The notes under the pieces: generated by a model
Told to the model about the DNA's origin: nothing
Database searches by the model: none
Seen by the model: the letters and a program-made list of their open reading frames with translations, nothing else
In this document: piece by piece, positions 43,285 through 52,752 of the stretch
Layout of the letters: each line of letters starts with the position of its first letter
Numbering within the stretch: position 1 is the stretch's first letter
Source: Chitinophagales bacterium
GTDB taxonomy: Bacteria > Bacteroidota > Bacteroidia > Chitinophagales > Saprospiraceae
DNA length: 64,000 nucleotides
Reading direction: 5' to 3'
Assembly (NCBI GenBank): GCA_017303475.1
Contig: JAFLBO010000002.1
Span: 186,001 to 250,000 of the forward strand
Made by a program: the position numbers and the translations under genes

Positions 43285-46200
43285 ATGAAGATTTCAAAGC
43301 TATTTTTCGTCGCTGGATTAATTTTTATGAACCTTTTGTTGAAGGCTCAAAATATTAGTGGAGTTGTTAACGCATACACTCCGGTTAACAATATTTCGGG
43401 CTGTTTTAATACCATATTAAAAGTTGGCACAACACAAGGTTTTGCATCAAATGACAAGGTGTTGCTTATCCAAATGCAGGGAGCAATGATTGATCAAACT
43501 AACAGTCCTACCTTTGGCAACATTATTGGCTCCAACAGCGCAGGCTTATATGAGCTCAATAGAATAAAATCTGTTTCAAACGGGCAAATTGAGCTGGTAA
43601 ACAAGACTTTGGGAAATTATGATATTTCGGGAAAAGTACAACTCATCAAAGTACCAGAATATACAAATGCTACGGTTTCAAATATACTTACATGCCAAGA
43701 ATGGAATGGAACAACTGGGGGCGTATTAATCCTTGATGTTTCAGGAACCTTAACACTAAATAGTGATATTAGTGTAACAGGTAAGGGATTTAGAGGTGGT
43801 ATCGTTGAAGATGCCAATGCCGCACCATATGGAGAAGTAGGATATTTTTATGCCCCTGACCCCATAGTATCTGGTCAAAAAGGAGAAGGAATCACCATTA
43901 TTCCATTCGATAAATCTTATGGAAGAGGTAAAGCTGCTAACGGAGGAGGCGCAGGAAATTCTCATAATGGTGGTGGTGGAGGGGGCGGGAATGCTGGATC
44001 AGGAGGTTTCGGTGGTTTAGAATATTACAACACTCCATCCGGCTCACCAACTCCAGGAACTAATGGGGTTGGCGGAATAAATATATATACTCAGAATAGT
44101 CAAAGGCTTGTGTTAGGTGGCGGCGGAGGAGCTGGTCATACTAATGACAACCATGGAACTTCCGGAGGAAATGGAGGGGGAATCGCAATTATTATTGTCA
44201 ACAATTTGGTTACAAACGGACATTTTATTTTTGCTAATGGTCAAAATGTGATAGCCGGAGGAACTGAAAGGAATGATGGCCAGGGTGGTGGAGGCGCTGG
44301 AGGGACAATTTTTCTACAGGCAAATCAAATAACCGGGAACTTAGACTGCCGATTAGCTGGAGGATTTGGAGGAGACTGTTTATTCTTCGTACAATCACAA
44401 ATCATTGGCCCTGGAGGTGGGGGAGGTGGGGGGAAATTCCTGTCTAGTTCAAACTTTCCTAACATAACCATCAATGTAAATGGTGGTCAAAATGGTGTGG
44501 GAAACCAAAACAATGCTAATGGAGCAACACCGGGATCTCCTGGTGAAATAATTACCCAAGCGGTATTAATTTCGTCTAACGAAGTCGCTCAAACTGAAAT
44601 TTCCCAAAACATCCCACTCTGCCCCGGTGAATCTATCTCCCTGGGCGGACAAAACTACACCGCACCAGCCACCGTGAACCTCACCCTGGCCGGACAGGGA
44701 AATGCCTGCGATACCCTGGCTACTTACCAGCTGATCCTGAAACCACAGGAATCCTTCACACAAAACATCCAACTCTGCCCCGGGGAAACTATCTCCCTGG
44801 GCGGACAAAACTACACCGCACCAGCCACCGTGAACCTCACACTGGCCGGACAAGGAAATGACTGCGATACCCTGGCAACTTACCAGCTGATCCTGAAACC
44901 ACAGGAATCCTTCACACAAAACATCCCACTCTGCCCCGGGGAATCTATCTCCCTGGGCGGACAAAACTACACCGCACCAGCCACCGTGAACCTCACCCTG
45001 GCCGGACAAGGTGATGAATGCGATACCCTGGCTACTTATATTCTCCGACTTCTGCCACAAGTATCCTTTACGCAAAATCTGGCTTTATGCCCGGGTGAAA
45101 CCATCTCCCTGGGCGGTCAAAACTACACCGCTCCTGCCACCGTGAACCTCACCCTGGCCGGACAAGGCGATGAATGCGATACCCTGGCTACCTACGCATT
45201 AACCTTATTACAGCAACCTACCGTAAACAGAACCATCCAGTTTTGCCCGGGCGAAACTGTCACGCTGGGTGGCGTCAATTACACACAACCCACCACGGTA
45301 ATCCTGGAATTGCCCGCTCTTACCGGCTGCGATACCATTGCTACCTATACGCTGGAATCTTTAACACCCGCACCTTCCAACGTCAGCATTGCATGCCCCA
45401 ACCATATCAGTCTGGCCACCTTGCCTGGAAGCGGACCAGTTGTGGTCAATTATGCTATGCCTATAGCTGCTACAGATTGCCCATGTCCGGGATTGGAAAT
45501 GGAGTTAAGCGCCGGACTACCTTCAGGAAGTCTTTTCCCGGTAACGAATACCACCGTTTGTTGGGTAGCTACCGATAGCTGCGGACAATCAGCATCCTGC
45601 TGTTTTGTGGTAACTGTTCGGGAGGAAGAGCCCTGCGATGTCAAGTTATCTGGCTGCCTGAAATATGAATTGCTTACCATTACCGCTGATGCTGAAAAGA
45701 ACAAAACCTACCGTGTACGGGTAACCAACAACTGCACTAATCGATTGATTTACACCGCCATACAAGTGCCTGATGGCATGACAGCCTTGTATCCTCCAGA
45801 CAATACTACCTACGAAGCGCCAAACTCCGGCCGGGAGTACCTGGTGCGAAACCCTAACTTTTCGCCCATGTATTCCGTACGCTTCAAGTCGGTTTCGGAT
45901 AGTATTGCCAATGGAGAATCAGAAATTTTCAGGTACAAACTGCCGGCTCAGGCTGATGTAACTTTTATCAATATTGTGTCCCGCTTGGAGCCTCAGATTT
46001 TCCTGGAAGCACATTTGAATACCTTCTATTGCCCTGTTGGCGTTACCCCTGCAGGCGAGCGCCCGGCTCAGGAACGTTTGGAGGAAAATGCTATCCACAC
46101 TCCCGATCTGCTGGTATTCCCTAATCCTGTTTCTGGCACGCTCTATCTGGATGTAGCCCACTGGGATGGACAATGGCTCAACCTTCGTCTGATTAACGCA

Positions 46201-46353
46201 AATGGTCAGACAGTATTGACCAGGCGCACGCTGGCAGACAGCGAACTGCTTCCATGGAACCTGCCCGAACAAATTACATCAGGGTTGTATTTCCTGGAAA
46301 TACAATTACCCAATGGAGAAAAAGTGGTAGAAAAAGTTGGGGTAGCACGATAG
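43285..46353 (+). CDS. Large T9SS surface protein with Gly-rich region and tandem repeats
   Basis: The 1022-residue protein has a signal peptide (~1-22, ending LKAQ) and an N-terminal beta-rich part. A very Gly-rich stretch (~210-390; runs of up to six glycines) follows, then five tandem repeats of 52 residues (~442-701) each starting like NIPLCPGESISLGGQNYTAP and containing CDTLATY. A HYR-like domain (~715-780) and a T9SS type A sorting domain (starting LLVFPNPVSGTLYLD) complete it. It is probably an adhesin or matrix protein on the cell surface. Base composition changes sharply near 44.59 kb: the first half is AT-rich, the repeats and the end GC-rich, so the gene looks like a fusion of two sources. 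Confidence 0.85.
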   Translation: MKISKLFFVAGLIFMNLLLKAQNISGVVNAYTPVNNISGCFNTILKVGTTQGFASNDKVLLIQMQGAMIDQTNSPTFGNIIGSNSAGLYELNRIKSVSNGQIELVNKTLGNYDISGKVQLIKVPEYTNATVSNILTCQEWNGTTGGVLILDVSGTLTLNSDISVTGKGFRGGIVEDANAAPYGEVGYFYAPDPIVSGQKGEGITIIPFDKSYGRGKAANGGGAGNSHNGGGGGGGNAGSGGFGGLEYYNTPSGSPTPGTNGVGGINIYTQNSQRLVLGGGGGAGHTNDNHGTSGGNGGGIAIIIVNNLVTNGHFIFANGQNVIAGGTERNDGQGGGGAGGTIFLQANQITGNLDCRLAGGFGGDCLFFVQSQIIGPGGGGGGGKFLSSSNFPNITINVNGGQNGVGNQNNANGATPGSPGEIITQAVLISSNEVAQTEISQNIPLCPGESISLGGQNYTAPATVNLTLAGQGNACDTLATYQLILKPQESFTQNIQLCPGETISLGGQNYTAPATVNLTLAGQGNDCDTLATYQLILKPQESFTQNIPLCPGESISLGGQNYTAPATVNLTLAGQGDECDTLATYILRLLPQVSFTQNLALCPGETISLGGQNYTAPATVNLTLAGQGDECDTLATYALTLLQQPTVNRTIQFCPGETVTLGGVNYTQPTTVILELPALTGCDTIATYTLESLTPAPSNVSIACPNHISLATLPGSGPVVVNYAMPIAATDCPCPGLEMELSAGLPSGSLFPVTNTTVCWVATDSCGQSASCCFVVTVREEEPCDVKLSGCLKYELLTITADAEKNKTYRVRVTNNCTNRLIYTAIQVPDGMTALYPPDNTTYEAPNSGREYLVRNPNFSPMYSVRFKSVSDSIANGESEIFRYKLPAQADVTFINIVSRLEPQIFLEAHLNTFYCPVGVTPAGERPAQERLEENAIHTPDLLVFPNPVSGTLYLDVAHWDGQWLNLRLINANGQTVLTRRTLADSELLPWNLPEQITSGLYFLEIQLPNGEKVVEKVGVAR
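44608..45387 (+). repeat. Five in-frame 156-bp tandem repeats
   Basis: Repeat starts at 44608, 44764, 44920, 45076 and 45232 are exactly 156 bp apart. The first three are nearly identical in DNA, the fourth diverges slightly and the fifth strongly, as expected for recent expansion from the 5' side. Each unit has two cysteines (LCPGE and CDTLA). Confidence 0.92.
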
Positions 46354-46354
46354 C

Positions 46355-46436
46355 GAAGACCACTTAAAACTACTAAGGGCCACCAAGATAGCGTAATCTT
46401 AGTGGCCCTTAGTGCTTTAAGTGACCTAGTGGTCTT
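46355..46436. repeat. Imperfect hairpin between convergent genes
   Basis: AAGACCACT...CTAAGGGCCACCAAGAT pairs imperfectly with ATCTTAGTGGCCCTTAGTGC...AGTGGTCTT. It has the same GTGGT/ACTAAG vocabulary as the hairpins at 37.7 and 52.6 kb and starts at the stop codon of the T9SS gene. Confidence 0.75.
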
Positions 46437-46447
46437 ACAGGTCTACA

Positions 46448-49400
46448 TCACCAACCCGGAATAAAGTTCAATCCAAACCTCCAGCTACGCTGACTTTCCG
46501 GGGCGGTGATCGGCAAAGCGAAATAAGGCTCCAAAACCAAATACCCAAACAGATTAACCCGCATGGATACACCCGTGGAGAAAATAGGAATGTGCTTGAT
46601 ATAAGCGCCTTCTTTCAGATCGTCCAACTCATAAAACGACAATCCCGCATCGAAGAACACGTTCAGGTCAGTAATCAGGAAATTGGATTTAATGAGCGAC
46701 AACTGCCGGGGCCCGGTGAATGGCAGACGAATCTCAAAGTTGCCGATCAGCATTTTACTACCAACAGTGCGGTAGATAAACAGGGAATCTTCCGGTGCAC
46801 TGTATACGTTTTGGTCATAACCACGTACAAAGAAGGAGTTACCGGCAAAAAGCGGGTATTGCAAGCTAAAGGCCGTAGATCGTCCGCCCACCCGGGTATA
46901 GGAAAGTCCGCGTACCGCGAATGTTACTGGCTTGGCATAGAAATACCTCCGGCCGTCGGCCAGGAAGCTGCTGAAATTAAAATCTCCGCCAAAATATTGC
47001 TCCACCCCTACCCTGTAGCGCCAGCCCTTCAATGGCGCAGTAAACCCGAAGTAAGAATTATCCCCTACAAATGCCGCCTGCACATTATTCAGGTTTAAAG
47101 TACCCCCTTTGGGCAACCGTTTGCGTTCAGAACCATAATAGCCGCCATTCAACAGGTAATAGTCGTTGTATTCGGTAGTTCTGCTGCTATAAAACTCTGC
47201 AGATGTACCCAATTCAACCCGCTTGGTTACGGAAAACGGGTAAAACAATGTGCCTCCAATACGCTGCTGAAACACACGCTCCAATCCAACCGTACTTTTG
47301 AGCATGGGGATCACACCTGAAGTGGTGTTCACATCCACATATTCATAGTACTGATACCAGCCACTTTGGAATGCAAAATGCGAAGCATTGACTCCCCAGC
47401 CAATCCGGTGTTTCTGATTGATGTACGACACTTGTCCACCGGCATCCTGAATATCCCCGTTCAAGGCGGCACCTGCATACAACTGATTATTGCCTAAAAT
47501 ATCGCTAAACAAGGCGTCTACCCCGCCGGCCAAACCAGTTTGTGCGCCAAAACTGCTGTTACCTGTATTTACCCCAACTCCTGTACTTCCGCCCAGATAA
47601 TCTAGCTGAAACTTGGGCCGGAACTTCTTAGCCGTCATTTGAGGATCTTTATCTGTCTCAGAATCCATCAAACGCAGACCCGTATTGACCATATCCTTTT
47701 GCTTGGGGCTGAAAGGTGGCAAAGCAGCTGCAACCTGATCCACAGACAAAGGATCTACCTCTTTAGCTTCAAAATCTGAGTCTTTGGCTTGGTGTATGAT
47801 GTACTGCCCCTTGTTGTAATAGGTATACAGGATGCGGTCTCGATCGTCGGCAACGCTGATAGCTGGCGAATACGGAGTAACCCCGGTTATACCCGTCATC
47901 AAATCTGTTAACTGATACACCTTTTTGTTGCTGAAATCATATCGATACAGGTTCCTGCGACCATCACGGTTGCTGAGGAAGAACAGGTTCCCATTTTTAT
48001 CGTATTGCGGGTTCATGTTATCTGCACCCGGGAAAATATCTACGTTTTCTACTGTACTGGAAGCAACATCCATGACGGCCAGATTCATGGTCCAGGCGCC
48101 ATTGGTGCGCCCTCTTTCGATGCTCAGGGCATCTGTAGAAAACGCCAGTGATTTGCCGTCGGCGCTCCAGGTGGGCATAATTTCCGAGTAGCGGTCGTTG
48201 GTCAGTTTTTTCACCTTTTTGCTTTTAAAGGTGTACTGGTAGAGGTCTGTCTGACCGTTCACGAGGCCGCTTACTACAATACTTTTACCGTCAGGACTCC
48301 AAGCCGGATTACTGAACGCTGGCACACCTGGAATTTTGATTTTCTGTGTTTTTCTTCCTTTGAATATGTCTTTGACAATCAGCACACTGCGCCCTTTTTC
48401 ATAAGCATCGAAAGCAAAACGTTTGCTGTCGGGGCTCCATGTGCCGGCACTTTCCAGGTAGTTCAAGTGGTCGGTATCGCCATTGGATGTGGTGCTATAC
48501 ACCCTGCGCATCATTTTACCGGTTTTGGCATCGGCCAGGAACAGATCAGTGGAAAACAGATTCTTCTCCGACAGGAAAATGACGTGTTTGCCATTGGGGC
48601 TGAGTACCGGAGAAATATTCATTTGTCCGGCATTATCATCATCCAGCAGGGTTTTGCCTGGCAAATCTTCTTTTTTGCCTTTTATAGCCCATCTTCCATA
48701 ATGATCTTTCAGGGTGCGGCGCCAGTTGTTGGACAAAGAATCAAGGGATATACCCAGCGTGTAGGGTACGGCATTTTGCAGACCATATTTGGCTGTATTC
48801 ATGAACAGGGGTTCAATAGCCTCATCCGAATAAGTGCCTGTGATATACCCCCAGAATGCCTGTCCCCATCGGTACGGGAAATATTTGCCATTGTCCAGGT
48901 CTTTCAGTCGTGGTACCTGATCATTAAGTACGGCATCTCGCATCCACAGAGAGGTGTTTGCGTCAATTCGGCCAATGCTGAGGTATTCTGCCAGGCCTTC
49001 CACCATCCAGAGTGGGATATTGGCCAGATTACGCATGGTAGTTGAATCGCCGTTCAGCACCTTGTTGTATTGAAAGGCGTGCACCAGTTCGTGCCCCAAC
49101 ACGTGATGCGTTTGCTGATTGGTTGGCGCTACAGGAAAAACTACCCGATTGCGCAGGCCTTCTGTAACCCCTCCGGTTCCAACGCTGATATCGCCCATGA
49201 TGGCATTCGTTTGTTGAAATCCGGCGTGATCGTTGTAAATGATTAGTGGGTTTTTGGTGGTAAAGGTATCTTTCAACACCTTTGAATGCATATCGTACCA
49301 CAGTTCGGCTGCCGCGGCAATTTCCTTGAGTTTTTCCGGATTGTCGAGGTAGTCATAAATCACAAAGTGCTCGGTTTCCGTCACTTTGAATGGTTGCTGA

Positions 49401-49495
49401 TTGTAACGGGGTTTGTTACGACCGAAGTATTGCGCATGAAGCTGGCCGCCCGTAAAAGCGAAGAGCAGGGTAGCAATGAGAATGATCCGTTTCAT
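46448..49495 (-). CDS. Secreted metallopeptidase with beta-propeller and barrel-like C-terminus
   Basis: The 1015-residue protein has a signal peptide (~1-21, ending LHAQ). A peptidase MA-like domain with zinc motif HELVHAFQ (HExxH, ~residues 133-140) and GLAEYLS (~168, likely third ligand region) follows. A TolB/PD40-type beta-propeller (~275-590; blades such as SPNGKHVIFLSEKN and WSPDGKSIVVSG) comes next. The C-terminal ~370 residues have amphipathic strands resembling an outer-membrane beta-barrel and end in FIPGW. By analogy it is an outer-membrane enzyme or assembly factor with an extracellular or periplasmic peptidase. It has its own upstream region; a GTACAC-AGA-GTGTAC palindrome stands 20 bp before its start. 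Confidence 0.85.
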   Translation of the reverse strand: MKRIILIATLLFAFTGGQLHAQYFGRNKPRYNQQPFKVTETEHFVIYDYLDNPEKLKEIAAAAELWYDMHSKVLKDTFTTKNPLIIYNDHAGFQQTNAIMGDISVGTGGVTEGLRNRVVFPVAPTNQQTHHVLGHELVHAFQYNKVLNGDSTTMRNLANIPLWMVEGLAEYLSIGRIDANTSLWMRDAVLNDQVPRLKDLDNGKYFPYRWGQAFWGYITGTYSDEAIEPLFMNTAKYGLQNAVPYTLGISLDSLSNNWRRTLKDHYGRWAIKGKKEDLPGKTLLDDDNAGQMNISPVLSPNGKHVIFLSEKNLFSTDLFLADAKTGKMMRRVYSTTSNGDTDHLNYLESAGTWSPDSKRFAFDAYEKGRSVLIVKDIFKGRKTQKIKIPGVPAFSNPAWSPDGKSIVVSGLVNGQTDLYQYTFKSKKVKKLTNDRYSEIMPTWSADGKSLAFSTDALSIERGRTNGAWTMNLAVMDVASSTVENVDIFPGADNMNPQYDKNGNLFFLSNRDGRRNLYRYDFSNKKVYQLTDLMTGITGVTPYSPAISVADDRDRILYTYYNKGQYIIHQAKDSDFEAKEVDPLSVDQVAAALPPFSPKQKDMVNTGLRLMDSETDKDPQMTAKKFRPKFQLDYLGGSTGVGVNTGNSSFGAQTGLAGGVDALFSDILGNNQLYAGAALNGDIQDAGGQVSYINQKHRIGWGVNASHFAFQSGWYQYYEYVDVNTTSGVIPMLKSTVGLERVFQQRIGGTLFYPFSVTKRVELGTSAEFYSSRTTEYNDYYLLNGGYYGSERKRLPKGGTLNLNNVQAAFVGDNSYFGFTAPLKGWRYRVGVEQYFGGDFNFSSFLADGRRYFYAKPVTFAVRGLSYTRVGGRSTAFSLQYPLFAGNSFFVRGYDQNVYSAPEDSLFIYRTVGSKMLIGNFEIRLPFTGPRQLSLIKSNFLITDLNVFFDAGLSFYELDDLKEGAYIKHIPIFSTGVSMRVNLFGYLVLEPYFALPITAPESQRSWRFGLNFIPGW

Positions 49496-49514
49496 GGTGA
49501 GTATGGTTTGAACG

Positions 49515-49529
49515 GTACACAGAGTGTAC
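49515..49529. promoter_or_regulatory. Palindrome GTACACAGAGTGTAC
   Basis: A 6-bp perfect inverted repeat with a 3-bp centre, 20 bp upstream of the metallopeptidase start. It is a possible repressor operator. No second copy was noticed in the window, so support rests on position and symmetry only. Confidence 0.3.
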
Positions 49530-49733
49530 GCGATGTTATGCTTTTAACACATATTGACGCAAAAAGCCTATATTACAGATGTTACCATAGCGTTAAATGC
49601 GCTCGAAAGGTAAAGGCCTTGACAATTTTAGCCACATAAAAAACAGGTTTGGCGCTTTCCCTCTCCCCTTCATACTTTCGCCCCCGCATTAACCACAATA
49701 ACCACATTCCCCACATTCAACTCCACCACATTC

Positions 49734-50675
49734 ATGAAAGATACCATTCTCCTTGTTGGCGCAGGCGGTCAGATTGGCTCTGTATTAACTGAGGCTTTGC
49801 GCGAAGCTTTTGGGCCAGACCATGTTGTTGCTACTGATTTACGTCCGCTGGAAAACCAGAACGGACCTACAGAAGTACTGGATGCTTTAGATGGCCAGGC
49901 ATTGGCAGAATTGGTAAAAAAATACAAGGCTACCCAAATTTATCACCTCGCTGCCATCCTTTCCGCTACCGGCGAAAAAAATCCGATGTGGGCCTGGGAT
50001 ATCAACATGCGCAGCCTGTTTAATGTGCTGGAAGTGAGCCGGGAACAACAAATTGCCAAGGTGTATTTCCCGTCTTCTATTGCTGTTTTCGGACAAGAAG
50101 CCGCCCCGGCCATGACACCCCAAAATACTGTTTTGATTCCGGGCACCGTGTATGGCATCAGCAAAGTAGCTGGCGAAAACTGGGCTAATTATTACTTTAA
50201 ACGGTATGGACTGGATGTTCGTTCACTGCGCTATCCGGGCATCATCGGTTATCAAAGCATGCCTGGAGGTGGCACCACAGATTACGCTGTAGACATTTAC
50301 CATTATGCCGTGCAAAACAAACCTTATGAGTGTTTCCTGCGCGCAGATACCCCTCTTCCTATGTTGTATATGCCGGATGCCATCAGGGCCACCCTGGAAT
50401 TGATGGAAGCTCCGGCACATCAATTAACCGTGCGTACCAGTTACAATCTGGCCGGAATGACCTTCAATCCGGGAGAGATCACAGCCAGCATCCAAAAGGA
50501 AGTACCCGATTTCAAAGTAAGCTACGTACCTGATTTCCGACAGGCTATTGCCGATTCCTGGCCAGCCTCCATTGACGATTCCGTAGCCCGCAAGGATTGG
50601 GGCTGGAAACCGGAATACGATCTGGATGCCATGACCCGGGATATGTTGTTGCACCTCCGGGAGCAATACCAATAA
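49734..50675 (+). CDS. SDR-type L-threonine 3-dehydrogenase
   Basis: The 313-residue protein has an N-terminal NAD-binding GAGGQIG motif (~residues 9-15), the catalytic YGISK tetrad lysine/tyrosine (~145-149) and the substrate-site signature RYPGIIGYQSMPGGGTTDYA. The latter separates the bacterial SDR-type threonine dehydrogenases (as in Flavobacterium and Cupriavidus) from other epimerases. It would oxidise L-threonine to 2-amino-3-ketobutyrate with NAD+ (EC 1.1.1.103), in threonine catabolism to glycine. No ketobutyrate CoA ligase gene is adjacent. The preceding region has TTTG...TACTTTCG, a near-consensus promoter. The stop lies only 5 bp from the convergent lipoprotein gene. Confidence 0.92.
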   Translation: MKDTILLVGAGGQIGSVLTEALREAFGPDHVVATDLRPLENQNGPTEVLDALDGQALAELVKKYKATQIYHLAAILSATGEKNPMWAWDINMRSLFNVLEVSREQQIAKVYFPSSIAVFGQEAAPAMTPQNTVLIPGTVYGISKVAGENWANYYFKRYGLDVRSLRYPGIIGYQSMPGGGTTDYAVDIYHYAVQNKPYECFLRADTPLPMLYMPDAIRATLELMEAPAHQLTVRTSYNLAGMTFNPGEITASIQKEVPDFKVSYVPDFRQAIADSWPASIDDSVARKDWGWKPEYDLDAMTRDMLLHLREQYQ

Positions 50676-50680
50676 GCTGC

Positions 50681-51982
50681 CTAGAACTGCTCTTCCCTTC
50701 CCAGATATTCTCCTCTGGCCTTCCACAACGGATCGGCATTTTCCATCATTTTCTGAACGGCCTGCTCGTAGTTTAGCCAGCGGTAGTTGTCTGCTCTTGC
50801 CTGTACCTGATTGTCGAAATTGTATTGAGCCAGCGACGGGTACAGTTGTCCCAATGCAGTTGGCACATCTGGCAGAATGTATAGCACAGGTCCGTTGGCC
50901 GGCTTGGTCACTACCTCCCATTTAATTTTGGGTGTGGTATTTTTTGCTCTGGAGAATGTCAGCACATCAAAGCCCCCAACGCAGGTAACGGCCACAGCCC
51001 GGTTGTTGGAAAGTGTGGTAGCTTCCAGATCAAACGTAGGTTCAGGCAATGTTGATGGTACTGCTGGGAAGAATTGATCGATGTAATAAGAATACCCGTT
51101 TGCCGTGCCGATTGGTCCATAAGCGTTCAATCGGAAAAGATCAATATACGGCCGGTTGGGGTCAAATTGATCGTTGTTCACCGGTTCAAAAACCTTACGG
51201 GAGTTATAAGCAGGCACCTCTCCCCCCGGCACCCTGATGTGTTCCGATAGTGGGAAAAACTCAAGTTTGGAGGTGTCTACTACTCCGTCCAGCTTGTATT
51301 GCCAGGTGGTCACAAACGGGAAGCCCAGGTTTAATGGCGGGGCAAAATTGCCCAGAAATTGTGTAGATACATCAATGGTACTGGCATCTACTACGGGTCC
51401 CATATTACTAAAGGTCAGAAAACGCCAGAATGGTTCTCCATTTACCAGAATACGCACCCAACATCGTCCGGTATTGTTAACCAGATATTCTCCGTAATAG
51501 TTATTCAGTGCTTGGGGTCTTGAAAGTGTAAGCGCATCAGATACAACAACGGAATCCAGAGACGTGAACCCTGTGAGCGTGAAGCGCAGCGTAGACACCT
51601 GGTGGAAGTATTGATCCCTGAGATTGATTTTCCGTCCACTGGCTACCTGTGTGTAGGTAGTAAGTGTCAGTGTGGTATCCTTGAAACCCGATCCCGGGGC
51701 TTCCAGGGTTGTTACCTTAAGCAGGGTAACATCATACAAATCATCGAGGCTGCTGCCTGGCACCTGTACCTGAGTGCTGTCTTCGGCAGTCAACCATCGA
51801 AAAGCAACCACATCTCCATCTTCGTTGGATAAAAACAAGGCATATTTAGCCTGAATTTCGAAAATATCGTTCTGTACCGTGATCTCATAAACAGGATCCG
51901 GAGGAGGAGGTATAACAGCTTTATCGCAGGAAAAGATGCCTGAAATGATCAGAAACAAGATCAGGAGACGGAAATGTTTCAT
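50681..51982 (-). CDS. Putative lipoprotein of unknown function
   Basis: I do not recognise the family with confidence. The 433-residue protein has a lipoprotein signal (ILFLIISGIFSCDK, Cys ~19), then a Pro-rich linker PPPPDP. A long mostly beta-strand region follows, containing RYYGEYL-like segments (LNNYYGEYLVNNTGRCWV) and several Thr-rich strands. It may be a surface or periplasmic carbohydrate- or ligand-binding protein; this is a guess from composition. It is divergent from the LOG gene and convergent with threonine dehydrogenase. Confidence 0.7.
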   Translation of the reverse strand: MKHFRLLILFLIISGIFSCDKAVIPPPPDPVYEITVQNDIFEIQAKYALFLSNEDGDVVAFRWLTAEDSTQVQVPGSSLDDLYDVTLLKVTTLEAPGSGFKDTTLTLTTYTQVASGRKINLRDQYFHQVSTLRFTLTGFTSLDSVVVSDALTLSRPQALNNYYGEYLVNNTGRCWVRILVNGEPFWRFLTFSNMGPVVDASTIDVSTQFLGNFAPPLNLGFPFVTTWQYKLDGVVDTSKLEFFPLSEHIRVPGGEVPAYNSRKVFEPVNNDQFDPNRPYIDLFRLNAYGPIGTANGYSYYIDQFFPAVPSTLPEPTFDLEATTLSNNRAVAVTCVGGFDVLTFSRAKNTTPKIKWEVVTKPANGPVLYILPDVPTALGQLYPSLAQYNFDNQVQARADNYRWLNYEQAVQKMMENADPLWKARGEYLGREEQF

Positions 51983-52048
51983 GTGTAAATCGGTTTTGCA
52001 TAAAAAATCCGAGGTTTGTGCGAAAATTCATCAGACAAATCCTCTTCT

Positions 52049-52618
52049 ATGAAATCAGTCGCAGTGTATTGCGGAGCTAACAAAGGTTTTCATCCATGGT
52101 TTGCAGAAGCCGCTACAGAATTGGGTCGTACATTAGCCAAACGAGGCATTCGTGTAGTATTCGGCGGCGGCAGTGTGGGTTTAATGGGCGTATTGGCAGA
52201 TGCTGTACTTGCTGAAAACGGCCCAATTACCGGTATTATTACCCACCAACTCAATGATCTTGAACTAGGTCACCCCGGCGTTAAGGAAATGATAGTGGTA
52301 GATACCATGTCTGAACGCCGCGACTTACTCATCCGTGGCACTGATGGCGTCATTACCCTGCCCGGTGGTTACGGTTCTATGGATGAATTTTTCGAAGCCC
52401 TTACCCTCGCCCAACTGCATCAGTACCAAAAGCCAATTGGCCTGCTCAGTACTCGTGGCTATTACGACCCTCTGCTTCACATGCTGGATAATATGGTAGA
52501 CAACGGCTTTCTAAAAGCAGACAACCGCCATCTCTGTATTGCGGCAGACACCGTGCCAAACTTGCTTCAAGCTATGGAAGCTTATGAATATCGGGCCATG
52601 GATAAATGGCATGTGTGA
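52049..52618 (+). CDS. LOG family protein (TIGR00730-type Rossmann fold)
   Basis: Read from ATG at 52049 (MKSVAVYCGANKGFHPWF), which matches family N-termini; the earlier in-frame ATG adds an unconserved Ser-rich lead. The 189-residue protein has the LOG nucleotide site GGGSVGLMG and the catalytic-loop motif LPGGYGSMDEFFEAL; canonical LOG is PGGxGTxxE, so Ser replaces Thr here. MSERRDLLI carries the conserved Arg and acidic residue. LOG proteins release free cytokinin-type bases from nucleoside monophosphates (phosphoribohydrolase). In bacteria the physiological substrate is probably a purine nucleotide. Its stop begins a GTGA microsatellite. Confidence 0.92.
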   Translation: MKSVAVYCGANKGFHPWFAEAATELGRTLAKRGIRVVFGGGSVGLMGVLADAVLAENGPITGIITHQLNDLELGHPGVKEMIVVDTMSERRDLLIRGTDGVITLPGGYGSMDEFFEALTLAQLHQYQKPIGLLSTRGYYDPLLHMLDNMVDNGFLKADNRHLCIAADTVPNLLQAMEAYEYRAMDKWHV

Positions 52619-52752
52619 ATGAGTGAGTGAGTGAGTGGGGTTTACCACTAACACACTGAGGGCACTTAGGAGAACCTATCTTAGTGCCCTCAGTGGCTTA
52701 GTGGTAAACCCCACTCACTCATTCACTCATTCACACACTCACTCACTCACTC
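52611..52752. repeat. GTGA microsatellite plus hairpin between convergent genes
   Basis: The left arm starts inside the LOG stop codon (GTGTGAATGAGTGAGTGAG) and runs through GGGGTTTACCACTAACACAC to CACTTAGG. The right arm mirrors it with few mismatches. It joins the two repeat vocabularies (GTGA units and CACTTAG-type units) in one palindrome, up to the stop of the M28 gene. Confidence 0.85.

Noticed and set aside
44608..45387. CRISPR array suggested by 156-bp periodicity
   Set aside because: The repeats are in frame inside one long gene and encode a regular protein repeat.
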